NCBI RefSeq assembly: GCF_003438075.1
Contig: NZ_QSTA01000003.1
Coordinates: 62,001-126,000 of the forward strand
Reading direction: 5' to 3'
Source: Eubacterium sp. OM08-24
Lineage (GTDB): Bacteria; Bacillota; Clostridia; Oscillospirales; Acutalibacteraceae
DNA: 64,000 bases
The translations under genes and the position numbers were made by a program. Shown in pieces: positions 57,785 to 64,000 of this stretch (positions are counted from its first letter, which is position 1; every line of letters starts with the position of its first letter). The notes beneath the pieces were generated by a model. The model saw only the letters and a program-made list of their open reading frames with translations, was not told the origin of the DNA and did not search any database.

Positions 57785-57810
57785 TTTACCACGATTTTAA
57801 CCACGCTTGA
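57785..57810 (+). repeat. Integrase arm-type direct repeat, right end
   Basis: TTTACCACGA, TTT, AACCACGCTTGA, 6 bp after int. Same orientation and spacing as 43208-43232. A further TTTACCACA copy is at about 57850. The chromosomal junction should lie between here and about 57960. Confidence 0.65.
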
Positions 57811-57983
57811 TAGCGAAAATATAAGAAGATAGACCTAGATATGTGAGGTTTACCACAAAAGCAAAATGCCCGTAGAGCCTATAAAATAAGGCTTTGCGGA
57901 CATTTAAGGAGATATAAAAAGATAGTCAAAAAGACATATATAATTTATCAATAAATCTGTAAGCCGTAATATGTTAGTGCTTG

Positions 57984-59933
57984 TTAATCTTTATTATTTT
58001 TTTGCTTTCTGCAACCGGTAGAAATAATTAATGCACCCGTAATTGTCAACAATGCAAACCAAATATTACAGTTACCGTTATAACCTGTATTAGGCACATC
58101 ATTTTGCACTTTTTTAACTGTATCAATTGTAGCTTGAGAAGTATTTTTTTTAACTACTTTGGTTGGTTCAACAGTTTCACTACTGTTTATAACCGAACTT
58201 TCCACTGTTTCTCCTTTATAACCACACACTGAACACTCCTGATGCTTTAGTCCGACTACATCACTTGTCGGCTGTCTATCTGTTATCCAATTAAGACTGT
58301 GATCTTCGGGAGATACTATATCACCGTCCTCACATTCTTTCCAATGCTTTTCTTCGTCATATTTCCAACTATCAACAACCTCGTGATTATCAAGAGTAGG
58401 AGATTGATTAAGGTTTTCCTTTGCAGATACTACCATAACAAGTCTGTTTTGATCTTCATCAGGCAAATGTCTGAAAATGTTTGTTTCAACATCGGCATAA
58501 TATGACATAACGGTATAAATATCATTTACAAGATTTTTTCCCTGGTCATGCTGTGCACCTTTGTTCCAAGTATAATGCTTACCGTTATTTCCTTCAAATA
58601 ATGAGCAACAAACATAATAATACCAATCTTTTCCGCCGCCAAACCAATACCTTTTACTTGACAATGTTTTTGTCCAAACGCTACTTGACACAAACAGTGG
58701 ATTGCTACTAATGCCAGAAGGAGGCGTAAGGTTTCCGTTTTCTTTGCCAAAGAAAATATCATACATAGATACCTCGTTTTTTGAACCCTTTGGATTATAA
58801 TCGTCATATATCATTTGATATTCCTGAGCATTCAACCCCACCTTGCCTTTTAGCGAACCTGACTGAACAGTATACATCGGTACCCAAAATTTATTAACTT
58901 TATTTTCAGCCTCACTTTTATAATTGTAAATGTAAGCTGTTTTTATCAGATTTGAAATATCTTGCTTAACAGTAGATGTATACATATAAACATCATGCCC
59001 AGGCTTCTGATAATGACGAATATTACTGTCAAGTCGCTTAACTGCAGTTTCATCAGCTAATTGAACAATCTTCTCCAATTGCTTTTCAAGAAGTGTCATA
59101 ACACCTTCAAGGAAATTAGCACGACTGTTTGGTAAATACTTTTTATATTCCTCCATTCGAGCTATCAGAGAAGTTTTCATGAGACTTGCAGATGTTATAT
59201 ATAAATTCATTAGAGAGTTCCAATAATTTTCTCTCATCTCATATCCCTGATGTTCCCATTTATTTACTTGTAAATCATACTTATTCATAAGATCCAGAGA
59301 TCTACGATCGTCACCATCGAGAAGCGTATTAATATCAAGCAGGCGATTTCCAAAAGTCAAAACCAAAGTGTCATAAGCAGCGTGTGCCGTATTCAGTTGT
59401 GAAGGATCTCCTCCTGGATCATCTCCCATATTCCATATAAGTACATCCTTACGACCCTGTTCCTCATAACCCGGTTCGATCACCTTAAGAGCTTCCATAT
59501 ATTCGCATGTCAAAGTAAACAATGAACCTGATGAATTTTTCATCATATCTGATATTTCATTAATAGTTGACTGCTTCTTAAGCATCTCTTTAATATCATC
59601 TAAATCTTTTAATATCTCGTCCTGTTTTTCATTAACCTCATCTATTGCCTGAAGTATTTTTTGCGTATCACTTTCCTCTGTACCGAAAATCAGACTAAAA
59701 AACTGTTGTGAAGCCCAATCTCCGATTTTCGTACCTGTTTTATTGGCAAGGGTTTTTATTGCGGTTTGAAATAGAGAAGTAATAGCATCACTGGCAAGAG
59801 CACTATTGGCTGTACCATTGCTGTAAGATGTATCCATATCAACATCATTTTCTTCCTTTGCCATTACCTGTGTTGGCAAAACAGTTATAAACATACTAAG
59901 AATAAGTATAAAACTCAAAAACCGTTTTTTCAT
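57984..59933 (-). CDS. Sortase-anchored surface protein with helical N-terminal domain
   Basis: 649 residues. Signal peptide 1-25 (ending VMAKEE); a helix-rich region to about 350 with a clear coiled coil (ILQAIDEVNEKQDEILKDLDDIKEMLKK, in part about 90-117); a middle part rich in Tyr/Trp without known domain; a Cys/His/Trp repeat near 520-580 (HWKECEDGD, HQECSVCGYKGE) as in many Firmicute surface proteins. It ends with sorting signal VPNTG, hydrophobic helix and basic tail (CRKQKNNKD). The N-terminal helical pattern vaguely recalls pore-forming helical toxins, but that is only an impression. Preceded by a TetR gene (82-bp gap), probably one operon. Lies just outside the mobile element. Confidence 0.8.
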   Translation of the reverse strand: MKKRFLSFILILSMFITVLPTQVMAKEENDVDMDTSYSNGTANSALASDAITSLFQTAIKTLANKTGTKIGDWASQQFFSLIFGTEESDTQKILQAIDEVNEKQDEILKDLDDIKEMLKKQSTINEISDMMKNSSGSLFTLTCEYMEALKVIEPGYEEQGRKDVLIWNMGDDPGGDPSQLNTAHAAYDTLVLTFGNRLLDINTLLDGDDRRSLDLMNKYDLQVNKWEHQGYEMRENYWNSLMNLYITSASLMKTSLIARMEEYKKYLPNSRANFLEGVMTLLEKQLEKIVQLADETAVKRLDSNIRHYQKPGHDVYMYTSTVKQDISNLIKTAYIYNYKSEAENKVNKFWVPMYTVQSGSLKGKVGLNAQEYQMIYDDYNPKGSKNEVSMYDIFFGKENGNLTPPSGISSNPLFVSSSVWTKTLSSKRYWFGGGKDWYYYVCCSLFEGNNGKHYTWNKGAQHDQGKNLVNDIYTVMSYYADVETNIFRHLPDEDQNRLVMVVSAKENLNQSPTLDNHEVVDSWKYDEEKHWKECEDGDIVSPEDHSLNWITDRQPTSDVVGLKHQECSVCGYKGETVESSVINSSETVEPTKVVKKNTSQATIDTVKKVQNDVPNTGYNGNCNIWFALLTITGALIISTGCRKQKNNKD

Positions 59934-60015
59934 AGTGTTTCCTCGCTTTCAATTTAAATATTAAATAAAATAAATTTTGCCTTTTTGGGGGTGCGCTAAA
60001 TAGTACTTGATAATG

Positions 60016-60723
60016 CTATTTATTATTCATTTTTCTAATTTCAGGGAGAGTAAAGTCATAGTGCATTGAAAGTTCAGCGAATAATTTTTGAATAACACTA
60101 TCTGCAATTTTGCGAATATCCTGTTGCAAAATTGCGTTAATAATGTTGTCTCTTATACTCTCGGTCACGCAAAAAATTGTAAGACTCATGGATAAAAATC
60201 TCTTTATTTTCCGTTCAAGCGTAAAATACATATCGCACTTTTTTATCATGAAACTACGCATCATTCCTGATGTTCCTATTTCAATTTCATAAAAATCTGC
60301 TTCCGTATAACCGGGCATAGTATTTTTGAAAATAACAGATAATTTTTCAGCAGTTTTTCGGTTAATGAAAGCCAGCGACTTGCTATAAGTATATGCTTCA
60401 ATATAAATCTGTCTTATATTCTCATTCAATTCTGAAATAGCAAGCTGAATAGCTGTCTCAAGCGCATAAACCATAAGCAGATCTGTATTTTCACCGAGAA
60501 ATATCTCAGCTATATTAAATTGATTTGTAAACATAAACTGTGTAAGATCTAAAAGTACGCCGTCTTTAGTACGAAATATGTTATGAAAAGAGCCTGCCGA
60601 AACTCCGGCAGTTGTGAGTATATCTACCATTGTCGTATTATTGTAGCCTTTCTCAATAAAAAGTTTGACGCAAGCAGAGAGTATCGCATTTTTGGTTGCC
60701 GCAATATCATATTTATTTGCCGT
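60016..60723 (-). CDS. TetR-family regulator with apparent ACG start codon
   Basis: 235 residues if started at ACG 60723. The first in-frame ATG (60630) would remove the first helices of the TetR DNA-binding domain, whereas the upstream in-frame sequence encodes exactly that part (KNAILSACVKLFIEKGYNN before TTMVDILTTAGVSAGSFHNIF). A perfect AGGAGGTGAT ribosome-binding site ends 3-4 bases before ATT ACG, with no ATG, GTG or TTG in that frame. So either ACG (or ATT) is used or the start ATG has mutated. It lies 82 bp upstream of the surface protein and likely controls it. Confidence 0.75.
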   Translation of the reverse strand, partial: TANKYDIAATKNAILSACVKLFIEKGYNNTTMVDILTTAGVSAGSFHNIFRTKDGVLLDLTQFMFTNQFNIAEIFLGENTDLLMVYALETAIQLAISELNENIRQIYIEAYTYSKSLAFINRKTAEKLSVIFKNTMPGYTEADFYEIEIGTSGMMRSFMIKKCDMYFTLERKIKRFLSMSLTIFCVTESIRDNIINAILQQDIRKIADSVIQKLFAELSMHYDFTLPEIRKMNNK

Positions 60724-60936
60724 AATATCACCTCCTATTAATTAATATATATTTGGGTTGTATCCTAATTTACATCATTGTATCACATCATATCAGAAAA
60801 ATCAATAAAAATTTTAATTTTCTTGCAATTTTTTATAGTATTTTTTAACTTATGCTATATTTTAAAAAAATTCCTACACATTTTAACTTTTATATGCTAT
60901 AATTAAATTAATACTAAATGAAATTAGGTGAATATT

Positions 60937-61530
60937 TTGGCTTTTGATACATTTGACGAGGGTATTGTCCCGGGCGGAATGAGGAGCAAATACGAAATCC
61001 GTATTCTGATATGCTATCTTTTAAATTCAATTAAAGAACCCGTCAGCAAAGAAATTATTGTTGACTCAATATGTGAGGAAAGCCTTGCAAATTACTTTGA
61101 AACAAGCTCGTGCTTTGACGATCTTATTGAAAAGGGAAATATAATTGAAAAAGGTACTGACGGAGATGTTAAAACCTACACTGTCAGTGAAAACGGCGTT
61201 ATGATTGCAAATCAGCTCGACACCATACTTGCCTACACTGTAAAAGAAAAGGCGTATGACTGCGCAATAAACCTGCTTGCGCAAAAGAAAAAAGAGCGTG
61301 AAAACAGCGTAGAAATCGTTAAAACTGATATGGGTTACAATGTAAACTGCAAAATTTCAGGCGGAAATCTCGATTTGCTCAGCTTTTCGATTTTTGCACC
61401 CGATATGCCGCAGGCTCAGATTATAAAAAAGAATTTTTACGATAATCCAACCAATTTTTATAAGGTAATTCTCGCTATGCTTACTCAGAATAAGGAAAGC
61501 GTGTGTGAGGCACTCGAAAGTCTTTTATGA
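60937..61530 (+). CDS. DUF4364-family protein
   Basis: 197 residues from TTG 60937, chosen because AGGTGA lies 5 bp upstream and the family typically begins M-FD-F; GTG 60928 overlaps that site. The N-terminal winged-helix-like half (MRSKYEIRILICYLLNSIKEPVSKEIIVD, split about 14-40) suggests DNA binding. The C-terminal half is a mixed alpha/beta domain. This family is widespread in clostridia with no established function. Monocistronic, terminator at 61570. Confidence 0.87.
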   Translation: MAFDTFDEGIVPGGMRSKYEIRILICYLLNSIKEPVSKEIIVDSICEESLANYFETSSCFDDLIEKGNIIEKGTDGDVKTYTVSENGVMIANQLDTILAYTVKEKAYDCAINLLAQKKKERENSVEIVKTDMGYNVNCKISGGNLDLLSFSIFAPDMPQAQIIKKNFYDNPTNFYKVILAMLTQNKESVCEALESLL

Positions 61531-61569
61531 TTATAAAAGCAATTGATAAGATTAATATTAAGAAACAAG

Positions 61570-61607
61570 ATACCGACTTGCAATTTTAATGCGAGTCGGT
61601 ATTTTTA
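61570..61607 (+). terminator. Rho-independent terminator of DUF4364 gene
   Basis: ATACCGACT/AGTCGGTAT stem, loop about 15 nt, then TTTTTATAT. Confidence 0.88.
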
Positions 61608-61654
61608 TATATAGAATATATTTGTTTTTACAATTGATTTTTGCTTAAATAGCC

Positions 61655-63091
61655 TCATTCTGCTATTACTTTGTAAACCTTGTAACTTTCATTTTTTAAT
61701 TGTTTGAACATACCCTTTCCGATTGGAGAAATATATTTATCTTCAATTGTATAAGCTACATTTCCGGATAAATCTAAAATTTCCGTTTTTACCTTTTCAT
61801 CATTATTTTTTAAATTATAAACAACCTCAAATAAACCGTTCTGATCTACCGAATAAAATCTGCTTATTTCATAATTATCGGCAGAGTTTGTGTAAAAATT
61901 TTTTCCTTTGTTATCAATTAAATTATAAACTCCGTTATTATCCTTTGTAATACAATATCCGTTTACAAAACCAGACGGAAAAAGCTCTCCTCTTAACGCT
62001 GCATCTGTTATTATATTACCGTCAGTATCCGTAACAATTTCTCTATTTTTAATATATGTTTTATCATTATATTGTGCAACTACTCGTCCATCGCCTAAAT
62101 TGTACTCTGATATTTCTAAATTTACATCAAAAACTTTCCCGTTTTTATCAATCAAAACAACTTTGTCGTTCTCATCTAACGCAACTGTATACTTGTTTAT
62201 ATTTTTTTCAAAATCAATTTGTCCCCAATATTTAAAATAATCATCACTTGCGTAACCGGCAAAATTAATAATTTTTTTGTAATTAAAATCTGTAACAGTT
62301 TTATTGTTATAATCAATAAGTCCATATTTTTCGCCTTTTTTTGCTATAATTAATTTTGGTGACGCAAGATAAAGTTCATCATATTCAGCAGGTATAATTT
62401 CATTTAAATCTAAATCTAATGCGCCATATTTATATAAATTTTCTTCATTTTTACCGAAAATAATTACACCGTTATCTATTTTAGGTGAACTGTATTCTGA
62501 ATCTATGTACTTTAATTCTTTTGTTTTCAAATTGTATAAGGCAAATTTCTCCTCACTACGAATCGGAGTATCGAATTTAATTATAATACAATCACCGTAT
62601 ATTCCACATATTTGTCCGCTTTTTCCATATCCCTCATTAAGTGAGATATTAGAAAGATTGGCAACCATATTACCTTCCAAATCAAATATAACATTGTATG
62701 CACAAAAATTTGAGGTGGAATTATAATTTGAATACATAACATTCACAACCAAATATTCTCCATTCTCATATATCTCAGATATTCTAAAATTACTGTCCGA
62801 CATTGAATATCCGCTTGAGGTTGCCGCCTCATCTAGCAAAATTTCTTCAAATTTATACTTTTGATTTTTCTGCGGAATCGGTGCAACATAGTTTGTATTC
62901 TCATAATTTGGTTCTGTTGCAGGTTGTGTTGTAATCTGTGTTGCCATAGCCTCTGTTGTCACGGTTTGTTGTGACGAATTCGCACTATTCTCTGACTGTG
63001 AAGTGTCTGATTGATTTTCACCGTTATTACAGGCACACAAGACCGAAGTCAGCATAGCCGCAATCAAAATGCCTGAAATAAATTTTTTCAT
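61655..63091 (-). CDS. WG-repeat lipoprotein
   Basis: 478 residues. Lipoprotein signal with Cys21 (TSVLCAC); a Ser/Thr/Gln-rich spacer (22-60); then WG/KWG-type beta-propeller repeats (KYGLIDYNNKTVTDFNYKKI, EDKYISPIGKGMF and similar). It is membrane-anchored outside the cell. WG-repeat proteins are common in gut Firmicutes with unknown ligands. RBS GAGGAGGAATATT. Divergent from the XRE regulator at 63248, with about 155 bp between them that may be shared regulatory DNA. Confidence 0.85.
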   Translation of the reverse strand: MKKFISGILIAAMLTSVLCACNNGENQSDTSQSENSANSSQQTVTTEAMATQITTQPATEPNYENTNYVAPIPQKNQKYKFEEILLDEAATSSGYSMSDSNFRISEIYENGEYLVVNVMYSNYNSTSNFCAYNVIFDLEGNMVANLSNISLNEGYGKSGQICGIYGDCIIIKFDTPIRSEEKFALYNLKTKELKYIDSEYSSPKIDNGVIIFGKNEENLYKYGALDLDLNEIIPAEYDELYLASPKLIIAKKGEKYGLIDYNNKTVTDFNYKKIINFAGYASDDYFKYWGQIDFEKNINKYTVALDENDKVVLIDKNGKVFDVNLEISEYNLGDGRVVAQYNDKTYIKNREIVTDTDGNIITDAALRGELFPSGFVNGYCITKDNNGVYNLIDNKGKNFYTNSADNYEISRFYSVDQNGLFEVVYNLKNNDEKVKTEILDLSGNVAYTIEDKYISPIGKGMFKQLKNESYKVYKVIAE

Positions 63092-63247
63092 AAAATATTC
63101 CTCCTCATAAAGCTCAAACTGTTTTCTAAAAGTAAACTTTAAATATTAAAAATTTTCGTTTTGCTAACAATTGTATTATACAGTTTTCGATTACAAAACG
63201 CAAGTGTTTTAAAATATTTTTATCAAAAACTTTTTGAGGTGAATTAT

Positions 63248-63607
63248 ATGTTTGACTTTGGTTTAAGAATAAGACAATTACGAGAATCAAGAAATATGTC
63301 ACAAGAAGAGTTGGGCAGACGAGTCGGAAGAAGCAAGCCTGTCATAAGCAATTACGAAAACAACATCAAATTTCCTCCGCTCGAAGTTTTAATCTCAATT
63401 TCAAATGTGTTCAATGTTTCTCTCGACTACTTGGTTGGCATAGAAAAGAAAGATGCACTCTACATTAACAACCTAAACGAAACGCAGTCAAATATAATGA
63501 AACTGCTCTATGAAGAATTTAGCGACTGCAACCTTAAAGGCAAAGAATTGTCAAACAGACAGCAAAAAATACTAAGTATGCTTTTAGTCGAATTTTTAAA
63601 TTCATAA
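63248..63607 (+). CDS. XRE-family transcriptional regulator
   Basis: 119 residues from ATG 63248 (GAGGTGAATT upstream); an earlier in-frame start at 63161 has no site. Cro/C1-type helix-turn-helix in 5-60 (LRESRNMSQEELGRRVGRSK then VISNYENNIKFPPLE); the C-terminal 50 residues are helical, perhaps for dimerisation. No phage genes are nearby. Its divergent neighbour is the WG-repeat lipoprotein, a possible target. Confidence 0.88.
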   Translation: MFDFGLRIRQLRESRNMSQEELGRRVGRSKPVISNYENNIKFPPLEVLISISNVFNVSLDYLVGIEKKDALYINNLNETQSNIMKLLYEEFSDCNLKGKELSNRQQKILSMLLVEFLNS

Positions 63608-63644
63608 GTCACCGCAACAGTGGCTTATTTTTATATATTGCAGA

Positions 63645-63677
63645 AAAAGCCTTGCTAATTGATTTTGCAAGGCTTTT
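63645..63677. terminator. Bidirectional terminator between convergent genes
   Basis: AAAAGCCTTGC/GCAAGGCTTTT 11-bp stem with 11-nt loop between the XRE gene and the minus-strand BofA-like gene. Confidence 0.88.
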
Positions 63678-63706
63678 GAAAGATAATAAAATAAACAGAA
63701 ATTAAT

Positions 63707-63967
63707 TTAAAAAAACAAATTCAGTCCAAGCATAAGTGTTACTCCCGGCACTCCGCCAAAGGCTGAAACGCACACCGACACAAGGCTTATCGGCAGGTAC
63801 ACGCCTGTAACCGAGCCGCTCAGATTTACCGCAACAAGCGTTAAAATTCCTACTGCCATTGAAAGCAAACTTCTTTTAAACGGGTGCTTGCTTTTGCTTA
63901 TGTAATGGGCGAGTGCAAACAGCAAAAATGCACCGAAAAACATTAATCCTATTCCCCACAAAGGCAT
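63707..63967 (-). CDS. BofA-family membrane protein
   Basis: 86 residues with two or three hydrophobic helices. The C-terminal block NLSGSVTGVYLPISLVSVCVSAFGGVPGVTLML (about 47-80) has the N-x-(T/S)G...(L/I)P-x-N/S-L pattern and the G-x-PG motif of BofA. In Bacillus BofA keeps the SpoIVFB protease inactive until pro-sigma-K is processed during sporulation; clostridial homologues are less studied. It supports a spore-forming host. AAAGGAGCTGTG precedes the ATG. Confidence 0.85.
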   Translation of the reverse strand: MPLWGIGLMFFGAFLLFALAHYISKSKHPFKRSLLSMAVGILTLVAVNLSGSVTGVYLPISLVSVCVSAFGGVPGVTLMLGLNLFF

Positions 63968-64000
63968 AATTCACAGCTCCTTTAGCATTAACAATACCTT

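Overview
The window looks like a low-GC, spore-forming gut Firmicute of the Oscillospiraceae/Ruminococcaceae. The best pointer is a secreted type I pullulanase carrying a dockerin, MucBP-like domains and starch-binding (CBM26-like) modules (4280-8017), the architecture of the Ruminococcus bromii amylosome. A BofA-family protein (63707-63967) fits a sporulating host. Species assignment is inference; there is no rRNA or tRNA gene in the window.

Layout of the chromosomal part. 1-3.6 kb: a MacB-type ABC exporter and a small membrane-anchored HMA (metal-binding) protein, with two DtxR-like palindromes of identical geometry near their starts. 4.3-8 kb: the pullulanase. 8.6-15.5 kb: a DUF6514-like small protein, a PflA-like radical SAM protein, a NarL-type two-component system and three tandem BspA-like leucine-rich-repeat paralogues. 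15.6-17 kb: an NSS-family sodium symporter. 17.1-22.2 kb: a tyrosine recombinase, a 265-bp segment bounded by inverted recombination-site-like repeats, and a type III restriction-modification operon. 22.3-23 kb: an IS200-type insertion. 23-26.6 kb: a vitamin B6 operon (kinase, ECF S-component, pdxS, pdxT, radical SAM). 26.9-27.5 kb: a TetR regulator. 28.2-31.4 kb: ilvB-ilvN-ilvC. 31.5-32.5 kb: mntP under a yybP-ykoY-type manganese riboswitch. 32.5-39.7 kb: a purine operon (purE-F-M-N, a stand-alone IMP cyclohydrolase, a stand-alone AICAR formyltransferase, purD, rhodanese). 40-42.8 kb: a CmpB-family membrane protein and an SPFH/NfeD pair. After the mobile element come a sortase-type surface protein, a TetR regulator with an apparent ACG start, a DUF4364 regulator, a WG-repeat lipoprotein, an XRE regulator and a BofA-family protein.

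From about 43.15 to 57.95 kb lies a mobile element with a Tn916/Tn6218-like backbone: int, xis, a MobT-type relaxase, an oriT-like hairpin and an XRE regulator, without conjugation genes. It carries a patchwork of cargo: a fragment like Inc18 plasmids (erm(B) with its leader peptide, copF/copR, repE), a Tn4001 fragment (aac(6')-Ie-aph(2'')-Ia and an IS256 copy) and an LPXTG-type LRR surface protein whose 3' end is interrupted by IS256. An IS3-family element has inserted in the erm(B) promoter with a 3-bp target duplication. Its outward-facing TTGACA and the resident TATAAT now form a consensus promoter.

The most interesting system is at 17.1-22.2 kb. Identical inverted palindromic sites with an asymmetric centre flank a segment holding an outward promoter and a directional terminator, between a recombinase gene and the type III mod-res operon. 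As assembled, the promoter points away from mod and the terminator blocks entry into it, so the sequence looks like the OFF state of a phase-variable invertible promoter switch for restriction-modification.
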